Source of the DNA: Myxococcales bacterium
Lineage (GTDB): Bacteria > Myxococcota_A > Polyangia > Polyangiales > Polyangiaceae
Assembly: GCA_016706225.1 (NCBI GenBank)
Contig: JADJKB010000003.1
Coordinates: forward strand, 248,001-312,000
Direction: 5' to 3'
DNA length: 64,000 bases
Shown: positions 49,980-61,021 of the stretch, in pieces
How positions within the stretch are numbered: position 1 is the first letter of the stretch
Layout of the letters: every line of letters starts with the position of its first letter
Translations under genes and position numbers: made by a program
The notes under the pieces: generated by a model
Told to the model about the DNA's origin: nothing
Database searches by the model: none
What the model saw: the letters and a program-made list of their open reading frames with translations, nothing else

Positions 49980-50168
49980 TTGCGAGCGTACGCATCCACT
50001 GCGCGGGTCCACGGCCGCTCGCCGGTCCTTCCGGGTGGCTGTCCTCGCACGGTGTTCGGCCGCGCTTTGAGCCACGGCTGCAGGTGAGCGTGGCCTCCGC
50101 CCAGCGTGCCGCTCGCAGCTTGGCGCCCACTCCGCCCGAAGCCTGAAGCGGGGGCTCCGGTGACCTGC

Positions 50169-50174
50169 TATCCT
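50169..50174 (+). promoter_or_regulatory. Conserved GCTATCCT motif (possible -10 element)
   Basis: TATCCT, within GCTATCCT, lies 22 bases before the start of the second paralogue. The same eight bases occur at 48037-48044 before the first paralogue. No clear -35 match was found at 17 bases in either case. Confidence 0.3.
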
Positions 50175-50196
50175 TCGGCGGTTGGAGGCGAATACG

Positions 50197-52113
50197 ATGA
50201 CCTGGTCCGTCAGGAGCTTGCTTGCCACGATTTTTGGGAGCGCCCTCGTGCTCACGCTGGCCCTGCCGGGCTGCAGCGCCGGGAAGGGCGGCGGCGGCGG
50301 TCCCCCCGGAGTCGGCGGTAACGGTGGCAGCGGTGGCTCGAGCGGCGACAGCGGCGTGGGAGGCAACTCCGGAGACGGCGGCTCGAGCGGTACCGCATCC
50401 GGGCTCTGCCTGCTCAACAACTGTCACTCGAACCAGGAGTGTGAGGGTTGTTCCTACGGTCGTCACACCTGTGACATCGCGAACACCCGGTGCATTGCCT
50501 GCACGAGCGAGAAGGACTGCAAGACCGGAGAGCAGTGCACCTCGTTCGGGACCTGTGCGCCGAAGGATCTGACTTGCCCGACGGACGCGACGGGCACACC
50601 GACCATCACGTGCTCCAAAGACGTGGACTGCTCGGTCTGCGACCCGTTGCACCAGGTCTGCGACACCGCGTCCAGCAAGTGTGTGGCCTGTGTGACGGGC
50701 AACACCGCCGCGTGCACCGGCAACCAAGCCTGCGGAACCACTGGACTGTGCGAGAACAAATGCCCGAGCAACTGCACCACCGACGGCGAGTGCGGCAAAT
50801 GCGAGGCCGGCGGCGTCCAGGCCAAGGCGTGCAACAACCATGTCTGCGCGGAGTGCTCGGCGACCAAACCCTGCGTTCAAGGCTTCGACTGCGAGGGTGG
50901 CAAATGCGTGAAGCCGTGCGGCACGAGCGGCGGGGAGGGCGCCGACTGCAAGCAGGACGCCGAGTGTTACGGCTGCGGCAACACCAGCTCGACCGAGACC
51001 TGGAAGTGTAAGTTCCCGGTCAACGGCGGCACCCACGGCACTTGCACCCACCCCGCCACAGGCTGCACTGATCTGCTCTCGAGCGGAGCGGTGCTGCCCC
51101 CGCCCTTCGACGGCGTGACCAACACCTGTTCCAGCGACGCCAACTGCGCCGGCGTGAGCATGGACGTCAACGTGGGCAAGATCATCCGGGACCTGGTGGG
51201 CGGTGGTGAAATCAACCTGGGTTTCAAGAAGATCAAGATTCAGGATTCCATCCTCAAATTCCCGATGAAGGCCTGCGCCAGCGTCGAGCTGTTCGACGGG
51301 AAGAAGTGCGGCGTTTGTGTGCCGTGCAACGACGACGCCGACTGCACGCCGATCGAGCTCGACCCGCTGGTGAAGGACCTATTCAAGGGGGATCCGCTGC
51401 TGCAGATCGCCGCCGCGTTCTTGATGGACCTCTTGTTCGGCAAGGACAAGAAGCACCAGATCCACCAGCAGTGCCAGGAGGTTGCCGCCGGCTACGGCGT
51501 CTGCCTTCCCTGCGCCAACCCGCTGGACGGCTGCGGCGCTGGTAGCGGCACCGGGAGTACCAGCGGACAGTGCGGCCACGACAAATGCACGGTCGGCGCG
51601 GCCCTCGATCCGACCTGTGGCCTGTGTGAAGCCGCCGTCTGCGTGAACGACATCTTCTGCTGCACCGCGGGTTGGGATGAGCTCTGTGTGCAAGCAGTCG
51701 GCGAGTACTGCGGCACCGCGTGCGCGATTGACCCGACCTGCACCGCACATACGCCGTGCGTAGCCGGCGCGGCGATGAACGAAAAATGCAGCAACTGCAC
51801 GCTGGCGGTCTGCGCAGCCGACCCAACTTGCTGCGACACCAAGAACGGCCAGTGGACACAGAAGTGCGCCGACATGGTCTTGAAGGACATCACCATCAAG
51901 CCCGAGTGCGGCGGTGCCTGCGGCAAGGCGCCGTGCGGCTCACACAGTGAGTGCACGCTCGGGACGGCGTTGACGGAGACCTGCACGGAATGCACCAAGG
52001 TGATCTGCGCCAAGGACAAATACTGCTGTGATACCCAGGTCGGAAAGTGGGACCTGATTTGCCAGGACGAGGCGAGCAAAGAGCCCATGTGTCCGGCCTG
52101 TCCGAAGAAGTGA
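50197..52113 (+). CDS. Large Cys-rich lipoprotein, paralogue 2
   Basis: 638 residues. ATG 50197 is preferred over TTG 50182 because GGAGG lies 7 bases before the ATG. The signal ends in LALPGC, followed by a Gly/Ser linker. The order of parts matches the 48078 gene: CxxC-rich region; hydrophobic domain (NVGKIIRDLVGGGEI, FKGDPLLQIAAAFLMDLLFG); and three C-terminal Cys repeats (about 457-510, 513-575, 578-636), the last two with inserts before the Trp. Overall the two proteins have diverged well beyond recent duplication. A Kazal-like lipoprotein gene starts 8 bases after the stop, so they are probably co-expressed. Confidence 0.8.
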   Translation: MTWSVRSLLATIFGSALVLTLALPGCSAGKGGGGGPPGVGGNGGSGGSSGDSGVGGNSGDGGSSGTASGLCLLNNCHSNQECEGCSYGRHTCDIANTRCIACTSEKDCKTGEQCTSFGTCAPKDLTCPTDATGTPTITCSKDVDCSVCDPLHQVCDTASSKCVACVTGNTAACTGNQACGTTGLCENKCPSNCTTDGECGKCEAGGVQAKACNNHVCAECSATKPCVQGFDCEGGKCVKPCGTSGGEGADCKQDAECYGCGNTSSTETWKCKFPVNGGTHGTCTHPATGCTDLLSSGAVLPPPFDGVTNTCSSDANCAGVSMDVNVGKIIRDLVGGGEINLGFKKIKIQDSILKFPMKACASVELFDGKKCGVCVPCNDDADCTPIELDPLVKDLFKGDPLLQIAAAFLMDLLFGKDKKHQIHQQCQEVAAGYGVCLPCANPLDGCGAGSGTGSTSGQCGHDKCTVGAALDPTCGLCEAAVCVNDIFCCTAGWDELCVQAVGEYCGTACAIDPTCTAHTPCVAGAAMNEKCSNCTLAVCAADPTCCDTKNGQWTQKCADMVLKDITIKPECGGACGKAPCGSHSECTLGTALTETCTECTKVICAKDKYCCDTQVGKWDLICQDEASKEPMCPACPKK

Positions 52114-52121
52114 CGCAACCG

Positions 52122-52910
52122 ATGGAGGAGCAGGCCAGCTCGGGGGTGAAGGCCCGCTTCTTCCGTGGGCTTCTCCCGGCTCTGATGACAGCAGCGCTCA
52201 GCTTCGCTTGCGGGGGCTCCACTCAAAAAGATGGCGCGGGCAGCGGCGGACAATCCGGCGGCGGGAGCTCCGGATCCGGCGGCGGCAGCGGAGGCATTGG
52301 CGGTTCGTCCGCCGGAGGCAGCGGAGGGAGCGGTTACTGCGAGTCGTTCGTGCCCTGCTGCGACGCGCAGGGCAATCCGGTCGACCCCGTGTGCCCAACG
52401 CCCGGAAACCCCGAGTGCCCAGCCGGCTCGAGCTGGGCGAAAGCGGGGCTCTGTGAGGCCAGTGCCGCTTGCAAGCCCGACCAACCCTGCGCCGCCGATG
52501 AGTACTGCGACTATCCGGACAACCACTGCGGCGCCGGCAGCGCCGGCCAATGCGTGAAACGTCCAGCTGGTTGTGACCTCATCTACGCACCCGTGTGCAC
52601 CTGCGCCGGCGCGGAGGCGGGCAACGAGTGTTCGGCGTACAGCGACGGCTCGGACCTGAACGGCAACGGTGGCTGCAAACCCCCCGTCGGCATGTTCGAG
52701 TGCGGGCAGCAGTTCTGCGCCACGGGCAACCAGTATTGCGAGGTCATCGGCTCCGATCTGGGCGGGTACCCGGATACCTACACCTGCAAGCAGCTCCCAG
52801 CAGGCTGTGCGGCGGGCGTGAGCTGCGATTGTCTGAAGGCCGAGCAGTGCGGGTCGGTGTGTAAGGCCGACGCTTCGGGAAACTACCAACTCACGTGTCT
52901 GGGCGGCTGA
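52122..52910 (+). CDS. Lipoprotein with Kazal-like Cys motif
   Basis: 262 residues from ATG 52122. Lipobox ALSFAC near residue 31, then a Gly/Ser linker. About 20 cysteines follow. Around residues 148-182 the run CDLIYAPVCTCAG...NECSAYSDG...GGC has the CxxxYxPVC...NxCxA...GxC layout of a Kazal-type serine protease inhibitor, although one extra Cys (CTC) is present. Kazal domains block serine proteases; a surface-bound inhibitor could protect the cell or bind a target. The rest has no recognised family. It is convergent with the TPR/PEGA gene, 10 bases apart. Confidence 0.65.
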   Translation: MEEQASSGVKARFFRGLLPALMTAALSFACGGSTQKDGAGSGGQSGGGSSGSGGGSGGIGGSSAGGSGGSGYCESFVPCCDAQGNPVDPVCPTPGNPECPAGSSWAKAGLCEASAACKPDQPCAADEYCDYPDNHCGAGSAGQCVKRPAGCDLIYAPVCTCAGAEAGNECSAYSDGSDLNGNGGCKPPVGMFECGQQFCATGNQYCEVIGSDLGGYPDTYTCKQLPAGCAAGVSCDCLKAEQCGSVCKADASGNYQLTCLGG

Positions 52911-52920
52911 CTCGGCCCGC

Positions 52921-54144
52921 TCAGAACCTACCGAGCACACTGCCCCCGGCGAATCCCGGTGCGAAGATCGGCGCCGCGGAGATCTCCATGCTCGCGGGCG
53001 TCGTTTTGCTGGGCGCCTGTCCCGGGAGAGCGTCCTCCGCGGGCGGCAGCGGCGCTCGGGCTGGATCGAAGATGTGCAACATCAATCCCAGTGTGCCGAC
53101 GCCGGCTCCTGCGCTCGCGCTGATGATCGCCGCGAGCCTGAAATCATCCCGGCTCTGTCGAAGCTGCTCGTATCGGCCGAGCTCGCTCTCGGGCTGACTG
53201 CCCTGGTCGCGCGTGGCAGCTCGGATGTCCTCCGCCTTGTTTTGTTTGTCGAGAGCAAGGTAGCCGAGCACGCCCCCCGCGATCACACCGCCGGCGCCCA
53301 CACCCATCAGTACCCACGATGCGGTCCGCTGTGACGTGCTCTCGAGGTTTGCGGAGAGCTCCTTCTTCTGGCCGCGAGCGAGGGTCACCTGCTGGGAAAA
53401 CGCCTGCTTTCCGTTCTTGGTCACACTCACGAAGTGTTTGCCCGAGGGCACCGCGAGCGGTGGCAAGGGCATGACACCCTGCAAGCGTCCGTCGATGGCG
53501 ACCTCGGCCCCATCAGGCGCCCGGATCACCAGCAACGCGGGGCGCTCCTTCAGTGGAACATCCAGAGGCGGGGCGCCGGTCTTGGCGTCGACGACGATGT
53601 CCCGGGCGTAGTCCTCGTGACCCGGCGCGCTCAAGACGACCTTGTGTTTGCCTGGCTCGACCTCCTGGATGAACGGGTGACTCACCAGGCGACCGTCGAA
53701 CGTCACCTTCACGTCCTGAGTCGGGGACGAGATCATCACGCGCGGTTTTTGGGGGGCCACGGGGGTGACGGGACCGTCGGACTTGTCCATGGCACCAGCC
53801 GCAGCTAGCGGCTTCAGCTTGGACAAGGCGTCTGTCGCGTCGGCTGCTCGTTTGCCCTGTGGTTCCTTGACCAGGTACTCCTCGTAGAAGCGGATCGCAT
53901 CGCGCAGGCGCGCAGGGTCGTTGCGCGCAAAGAACTCCATGCGGTGAGCTTGACCGAGAGAAAACAGCAGGCCGGCTCGGTTCGAGATTCGGTAGGCCTC
54001 CGCGAAAGCTTGAGCCGCGTCGGTGTAGCGCGCGGCCTGGTAGGCCTTGGCGCCGATGTCGAAGTACGTTCGCGCGTCGTCCGCCGCGATCGCGGGAGCC
54101 GCGGCGAGCAACAGCGCGAGCCCGAGAATGCCGCAGTGTTTCAC
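52921..54144 (-). CDS. Exported TPR protein with two PEGA domains
   Basis: 407 residues. The signal peptide is cut after AIAAD. Residues ~22-110 are TPR-like (AYQAARYTDAAQAFAEAY). Two PEGA domains follow (~130-200, DGRLVSHPFIQEVEPGKHKV; ~205-265, AIDGRLQGVMPLPPLAVPSG), then two hydrophobic helices (~275-300 and ~335-355) and a Pro-rich C-terminus ending in GGSVLGRF. Likely a periplasmic, membrane-tethered scaffold. The ATG overlaps the upstream FG-GAP lipoprotein stop by 4 bases, in an operon whose first gene is a PEGA-tailed kinase. Confidence 0.8.
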   Translation of the reverse strand: MKHCGILGLALLLAAAPAIAADDARTYFDIGAKAYQAARYTDAAQAFAEAYRISNRAGLLFSLGQAHRMEFFARNDPARLRDAIRFYEEYLVKEPQGKRAADATDALSKLKPLAAAGAMDKSDGPVTPVAPQKPRVMISSPTQDVKVTFDGRLVSHPFIQEVEPGKHKVVLSAPGHEDYARDIVVDAKTGAPPLDVPLKERPALLVIRAPDGAEVAIDGRLQGVMPLPPLAVPSGKHFVSVTKNGKQAFSQQVTLARGQKKELSANLESTSQRTASWVLMGVGAGGVIAGGVLGYLALDKQNKAEDIRAATRDQGSQPESELGRYEQLRQSRDDFRLAAIISASAGAGVGTLGLMLHIFDPARAPLPPAEDALPGQAPSKTTPASMEISAAPIFAPGFAGGSVLGRF

Positions 54145-56918
54145 TGTTTCACCGGCTTTCCGTAGTACACAACCAGGTGGTCCGGCCGGGCGACGGCAAA
54201 ATCAGGCAGGCGGTCCCCATTGAAATCGCCAGTGACGACGCCAGCGATGGTCCGAGAGAGCACGTCGTAGGGCGCGAGCGGTCCGGCGAAGACTGGCCCT
54301 GGCACAGGGCCGAAGCCAGAGTCGGCGACCAGCTTCTTGTCTTTCAGCTCCCCAGTCTGGAAGTCGACCTCGTACTGGTATTCCCCAAACTCCGTCGCAA
54401 CGATCAGCTCCAGCTCGGGATCGGTGTCCACATTCACCAGCACGGCTCCCTGGATGAAACTGTCCGAGGGCAAGCTCAGCATGAGCGGCGCGTCGAAGGC
54501 TCCGTCCTTGAACAGCGCCAAGCTGAACTTCACCTCTCCGAGCTCCAGGGCCGAGGTGAAATTGCTCGAGACGGAGAAGGCCATCACGTCCGGGACGCCG
54601 CTTGCATCCGCATCGGCGACCTGCACGGTGCCGTCGTCGAGGAAGTCTGCAATCCCGGGTTTCCCAACGCCACCCAGCTCGATGTAACGGCACGTCGTCC
54701 GCGCAATGCGCTCGTTCGTGAAGCGCGCGCCGTCGACCTTGACCAGCGGGTCGAATTTCCAAGCACCGTTCTCGGCGCGGGCGACCTGCACGCGTCCCCC
54801 CTTGCCACCTGCCTGGCGTGGGCGCCCGAGCAACACGAGCTCGTCGCTACCGTTGGCGTCGAGATCGAGCTGGGCCAGCTGGGTGGTGCACGGGTCGATG
54901 TCGATGCCGGCGAGTGGCGTCGCCTGGTTGGTTGCGGCACTCAGCTCCGCCATGCCGGTCGAGGGCGCCAGCCAGAGCCGCGCCGGCAGCGGGCCGCTCG
55001 CGGCTGCCGCAGCCGAGTACGTGATGGAGAGGGCTGCCAGATCCGGGTGGTCCTCGCCCGCAAAGCGGCCGATCTGCAGGGCGAAAGTCAGGTCTGGCTG
55101 GGAGTCCAGCCCATCCGTCAGCTCGAAGGGCGACTGCAGCTGGCGATCAGTAGCGCCACCAAAGAGCGCGACGCTCAGGCTGAAATCCGAGCCGAGCGCC
55201 AGCACCCCGACGTCTGCTGCCGTATCGAGCCCTTTGAAGAGCAGGTGTCCCGAGGCAAGCCCGAGGACCTGGCCGATCTTGCCCATGCTCACCGGCGCCT
55301 CGGGCGCGCCTTGCAGCTTGCCGAACAGAATGCTGAGTTTGTCCTTCGGTAAGGACAAGACTTCGGACGACTTGACCCCGGAGCCGCGAGCCCCGAACTG
55401 CTCGGTCTCGATGACGGCGACGTCCAGCACCAGATCGCCGTCGTAGTCACCCACGTTGATGAACGTCGGGAACCCGAGCGTCGGGATCCGAGAGAGGTTG
55501 TAGAGGCCGAGCCCGGTTCCGTTGAGAAACGCCACCTCGCGGGTGTTCTCGGAGATCGCTACGACGTCGTTCAAGTCATCCTTGTTGACGTCGGCGACGA
55601 TGGCCCGGAAATACTCGCCGTTCTCGTTGCCAAGGCTGGCGAAACAGCCCGGATCGGGTGCACAGCTCTCACTCAACGCGATGCCGCCCGGAAATACGAA
55701 ATCTGCCCGCCCGTCGGAGTTCAGGTCCCCCGCGGCGAGTGGCACGGCCGGAAAGAACGGTTTGCCCTTGTCGACCGACAACCTCACGGCCTTGTTGGCG
55801 GTGCCGCCTGCGCCCATGTCGTCCTTGAACGTCCCGTCGCCGTTGCCGAAGGCCGCGAAGATCTCGTGGCGCTCCGCGCCGAGCGGGTTCACCTCGAGAT
55901 TCGCGCTGCCAATGACGATGTCCAGGTGCCCGTCGCCGTTCAGGTCGGCAGCCAGCGCGGTCTCGAGGCCTTTGACCGGCAGTGACGGCAGCTCGATGGG
56001 TGGGTAACTCTTGGTCAGCCCGTTGTTCCAACCGTCGCCATTGCACGGACTGATCAGGTACAACTTGGCGGATTGAGCGCCGACGAGGACGAACTGGTCA
56101 CAGCGCGTCGCTCCTTCGTCGAATCTTCCGATCGGCGGATCGCCACGTTCGACGCTGGGAACGATGTCCAGTACGCTGATCGGCAGAGAGGCCGTGAGCA
56201 CGGTCTTGTCGACGATGCTCCGGAGTGAGGTCCCGGTGATTTGCAGGATCTCGCTCCCGCCGAAGAACCGATCGTCCTCATCCTGCTTGATGTCGCTCGG
56301 GGGCCGTGCGTCGAAAATCAAGAACCGTGAGTCCGTCTCGCTGACTGGGATCGGTGCGTAGGCCACCGGCGCGAAGTCACGCTTGGTCGACGTCTCGAGC
56401 ACGCCGACCGAAAACCCTCCGAGGTGGGCAATGTCATCGGTGGAGTCGAGCTTGCCGTCGGAGTCCGCCGTGAGCTTACCAACGGCCGGAGAGAACGGCT
56501 CGGATTGGAACGCCTTGGTCGCGACCTGCCCGCCCTGTTCGAAGTAGTGCACCTCGAGCCTCCCGCTTTGCCCGACACTCAGAACATCGTCGAAGCCGTC
56601 CCCGTCGAAATCACCCACCTTCACCCGGATCTGCGAGTCGGCGGAAATCAACGCGGGGCTGCGCTCGAAACCGCCCGACGGTTCGCGGCAGATGGCGTCT
56701 TTTCCGCAGTGCCAGCCTGTTTTGCACTCGTCGTCGCTCTCACACACAAAACGGCAGGCGCCGTCCTTGCCAGCAGGCCCGCAGCCCTGGCTTCCGTCGC
56801 AGTCCTCGGACCCTTCGACCACGCCGTTCCCGCAGACTCCTGCGCTGATGTCCCCGAGCTCAGTGCAGCCGGCAAGACAGACGCCAAACAAAAACAACGA
56901 CCACTCGGGTATCCGCAT
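54141..56918 (-). CDS. FG-GAP/VCBS-repeat lipoprotein
   Basis: 925 residues from ATG 56918. Signal ends in CLAGC (Cys18). A Cys-rich N-terminal segment contains CGNGVVEGSEDCDG and ends near residue 85. The remainder is built of FG-GAP/VCBS-type repeats with Ca-binding DxDxDGxxD loops: DFDGDGFDDV, DLNGDGHLDIV, DLNSDGRADFV, DVNKDDLNDVV and DFNGDRLPDFAVA, consistent with a beta-propeller. Such domains often mediate adhesion or partner binding outside the cell. It lies 1 base after the kinase gene and overlaps the TPR/PEGA gene by 4 bases. Confidence 0.85.
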   Translation of the reverse strand: MRIPEWSLFLFGVCLAGCTELGDISAGVCGNGVVEGSEDCDGSQGCGPAGKDGACRFVCESDDECKTGWHCGKDAICREPSGGFERSPALISADSQIRVKVGDFDGDGFDDVLSVGQSGRLEVHYFEQGGQVATKAFQSEPFSPAVGKLTADSDGKLDSTDDIAHLGGFSVGVLETSTKRDFAPVAYAPIPVSETDSRFLIFDARPPSDIKQDEDDRFFGGSEILQITGTSLRSIVDKTVLTASLPISVLDIVPSVERGDPPIGRFDEGATRCDQFVLVGAQSAKLYLISPCNGDGWNNGLTKSYPPIELPSLPVKGLETALAADLNGDGHLDIVIGSANLEVNPLGAERHEIFAAFGNGDGTFKDDMGAGGTANKAVRLSVDKGKPFFPAVPLAAGDLNSDGRADFVFPGGIALSESCAPDPGCFASLGNENGEYFRAIVADVNKDDLNDVVAISENTREVAFLNGTGLGLYNLSRIPTLGFPTFINVGDYDGDLVLDVAVIETEQFGARGSGVKSSEVLSLPKDKLSILFGKLQGAPEAPVSMGKIGQVLGLASGHLLFKGLDTAADVGVLALGSDFSLSVALFGGATDRQLQSPFELTDGLDSQPDLTFALQIGRFAGEDHPDLAALSITYSAAAAASGPLPARLWLAPSTGMAELSAATNQATPLAGIDIDPCTTQLAQLDLDANGSDELVLLGRPRQAGGKGGRVQVARAENGAWKFDPLVKVDGARFTNERIARTTCRYIELGGVGKPGIADFLDDGTVQVADADASGVPDVMAFSVSSNFTSALELGEVKFSLALFKDGAFDAPLMLSLPSDSFIQGAVLVNVDTDPELELIVATEFGEYQYEVDFQTGELKDKKLVADSGFGPVPGPVFAGPLAPYDVLSRTIAGVVTGDFNGDRLPDFAVARPDHLVVYYGKPVKQ

Positions 56919-56919
56919 C

Positions 56920-58506
<1,587 letters not shown>

Positions 58507-58627
58507 CCCTGAAGAGCCCTCTCCTTCGTCGCAAGCCTACCCCGCCCTCACTGCCCTTGCCATGGCCTCAGCCTGCGATTTTGGCCTGAATTGCGGCGCG
58601 CCAGACGGAGCGAGTCCGCGGGTCGGG

Positions 58628-61021
58628 TCAATCCAAGCGCAGCGGGAGCGCCATCGCTTCGGCCGCTCGTTCCTTCTCGTACAGATAGGCGTAGGCCGCG
58701 CGGCTCGCGAGCACACGTTTGGTGTAGCGGCGTGTCTCCGTGATCGGGATCAGCTCGACCCACAGATCGAAGTCGGTGCGCGGTCGCTCGCGCAGCCAGC
58801 GGCGCGGGCGGTTGGGGCCGGCGTTGTAACCAGGGATCGCGAGCAGGGGGTTCTGCTTGAACGTCTTCTCGAGCTCGGCGAGGCCCCGGGTGCCGAGGGC
58901 AATGTTCACGCTCGGCTGTTTGAGGCTAGCCGCGTCGTAGGGCAGACCGACGGGTTTTGCGAACAGCTTCGCCGTTGGCACGATCAGCTGCATCAGCCCG
59001 TAGGCGTCCGCTGGGCTCACGGCACCGGGATCGAAGGCGCTCTCCTCGCGCATGACCGCGTAGACCAGCGCCTGCGTCACCGGGTTCTTTTTCACCTCGC
59101 GCTCCACGATGGCGCGGTACGGGCGCGGGAACGCCAGCTGCCAGGCCTTGACCCAGTCGCCGGAGGGCCAGCGACCAAGCCAGTCGGTGAGCATGCCGCG
59201 CGCAATGATGTGGGCGTCGCGCGCCGAGCCGGCCCGTGCATAGAGTAGAGAGAGCCCCCAGAGCAGTCGCGGCGTCGCGCCGCGCTTGGCGATGCCCAGG
59301 CCCTCGACCTCGCGCCGCGCCAGATCGAGCTCACCCTGACGGAGCAGCTCCATCGCCCGCTGAAAACCCTCGGAGTCGAACTCGGGTTGGTGTTCGAAGC
59401 TGAAGGGCTGAGTCGCCGCCTTTTTCTCGGCCTCCTCCAGGACACGCTTGGCACGAAACGGGTCTTTTTCGACCAGACGAGCCCAGGCGTGCAGCATGTA
59501 ATACGAGAGCGGCAGCTCCCGCACGATCGCCTCCAGCTCGGCGTAGCCACGCTCCGTATCACCGCTCTCGAGCCAGGCCCGAGCCAGGAAATACCGTTCA
59601 CGGCCGCTCGTCTCGGTGCCGCGCGCGCTGTCGTTCTTGGCCACAGCCGCGACGACCTTCTCGAGCACGGTGGCGGCGCCGGGCCAGTCGCTCTTTTCCA
59701 TGCGACGCAGGGCCAGACGGAAGACGGCGTCGAGTACGACGTCGCCGTCTGGGAAATCTTCCACCATCGTGGACAGGAGCTCAGTGAAGCGCGCCTCGAT
59801 GCCGAGCTCGAAATACCCGAGCGCCTGGCCCATGCGCGCGTCGTCGGCGAGGCGATGTTTGGGCAGGAGTCTTTCGAGCTCTGCGTAGCGCTGGATGGCC
59901 TGCATCTGGCGCCCGTCGGCGGCCGCCTGTTTGCCCGCCAAGAACAACGAGCGGGCCAGCAGGTCGTCATCACTCTTGCAGTGTTTGACGACCTCGTCGA
60001 AGGCCTCGCTCGCCCGCGACGCATCCCGCTTGAGCGCGATGGCCTTGCCGCGCCAGAACGAAGTCTCACACCCGAGCTTGCTCCAGCGGTCCGCCTTGTC
60101 GAGAGACGCGAGGAGTTTGTCGGCCGCCTTCTCCGCCTCGGCTTCGAGCTTGGCTTCCGCGAGCGCGCGGACTCGGATCAGCTCGTCCTCCCGCGTGGGC
60201 AGGCTCGAGCGGTGGCGCTCCGGCTGAGGTAGCGCCTCGAGCGCGCGCTTCTCGAGCTTGTGTGCCCGATTGAGCACCGATGCGTTGGCGGCGTTCTCCG
60301 CTGCTGCGCGCCGAGCGAGACTCAAAGCCTCGGTCTGGTCTTTGACGGCCGCCGCGTCGGTCTTGCCGCGGGCCCGAGCCAAGAGCGCGGTCGCCAGCCG
60401 CAGGGAGAAGTCGGTGGCGTCCCCTGGCTTGGTATCGAGGTGAGCGCGCCAGGCTTCGATGGCGATGTCCGGCTTGCCTGCCTTGAGCGCGGCCTCTGCC
60501 TTGAGCAACCGCGCGTCCGTCGAGAGCGGTTGACCATTGGGCGTGCGCTCCAGCCAGCGGATGGCCTCCTCCGTCTTGCCCGCGCGCAGGAGCACACGCC
60601 CGGTGGCGAGCGTTGCGTAGCCGGCGAGGGGCCAACGTTCTGCCGCAGCGAGCTGATACGAAGCAGTCGCCCCGGGCAGGTCGCCCGCGAGCTCCCGCAG
60701 GCGACCGAGCAACATCTGGAAGCGTGCAACACTTCGTGGCGACGCCTCCGCCTTGCCCATCTGAGCCTCGACCTCACGCGCGGCAAGGCCATACGCCCCA
60801 GCGTCGACGTGCTTGGCTGCGCGGGCGAAGAGCGACTCGGCCAGGAGCGGCTGGAACTCCTCGATCGAGATCTCGTCCTTGATGGCCGGTGCCGGCTTCT
60901 GCTTCGCGAGCGCTCCCGAGTCTGCCCCGAGCGGCGTCTCGACACCGTGCGAGCCGACCGGCGTCTGCTGAGCGGAGCACGCCGCCAGCGCGAACACGAT
61001 CACGGAGCCACCGAACTTCAC
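58628..61021 (-). CDS. Slt-type lytic transglycosylase lipoprotein with alpha-superhelix
   Basis: 797 residues. Lipobox ALAAC (Cys15). Residues ~40-640 are repetitive helices (TPR-like) as in the ring of Slt70. The catalytic SLT domain is C-terminal: VMREESAFDPGAVS around residue 658 with the catalytic Glu, DAYGLMQLIVPTA, and PGYNAGPNRPRRWL. It cleaves peptidoglycan exolytically, probably at the outer membrane because of the lipid anchor. Larger than E. coli Slt70 (~620). Its start overlaps by 4 bases the stop of a coiled-coil protein gene, suggesting coupled translation. Confidence 0.9.
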   Translation of the reverse strand: MKFGGSVIVFALAACSAQQTPVGSHGVETPLGADSGALAKQKPAPAIKDEISIEEFQPLLAESLFARAAKHVDAGAYGLAAREVEAQMGKAEASPRSVARFQMLLGRLRELAGDLPGATASYQLAAAERWPLAGYATLATGRVLLRAGKTEEAIRWLERTPNGQPLSTDARLLKAEAALKAGKPDIAIEAWRAHLDTKPGDATDFSLRLATALLARARGKTDAAAVKDQTEALSLARRAAAENAANASVLNRAHKLEKRALEALPQPERHRSSLPTREDELIRVRALAEAKLEAEAEKAADKLLASLDKADRWSKLGCETSFWRGKAIALKRDASRASEAFDEVVKHCKSDDDLLARSLFLAGKQAAADGRQMQAIQRYAELERLLPKHRLADDARMGQALGYFELGIEARFTELLSTMVEDFPDGDVVLDAVFRLALRRMEKSDWPGAATVLEKVVAAVAKNDSARGTETSGRERYFLARAWLESGDTERGYAELEAIVRELPLSYYMLHAWARLVEKDPFRAKRVLEEAEKKAATQPFSFEHQPEFDSEGFQRAMELLRQGELDLARREVEGLGIAKRGATPRLLWGLSLLYARAGSARDAHIIARGMLTDWLGRWPSGDWVKAWQLAFPRPYRAIVEREVKKNPVTQALVYAVMREESAFDPGAVSPADAYGLMQLIVPTAKLFAKPVGLPYDAASLKQPSVNIALGTRGLAELEKTFKQNPLLAIPGYNAGPNRPRRWLRERPRTDFDLWVELIPITETRRYTKRVLASRAAYAYLYEKERAAEAMALPLRLD

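Noticed and set aside
45789..50420. A 1543-codon open frame on the minus strand
   Set aside because: It crosses four plus-strand genes with good signals and domains (two lipoprotein genes, the RDD kinase, a small gene). Its translation is low-complexity Arg/Ala/Val-rich with no motif. It is open only because of GC-biased codons.
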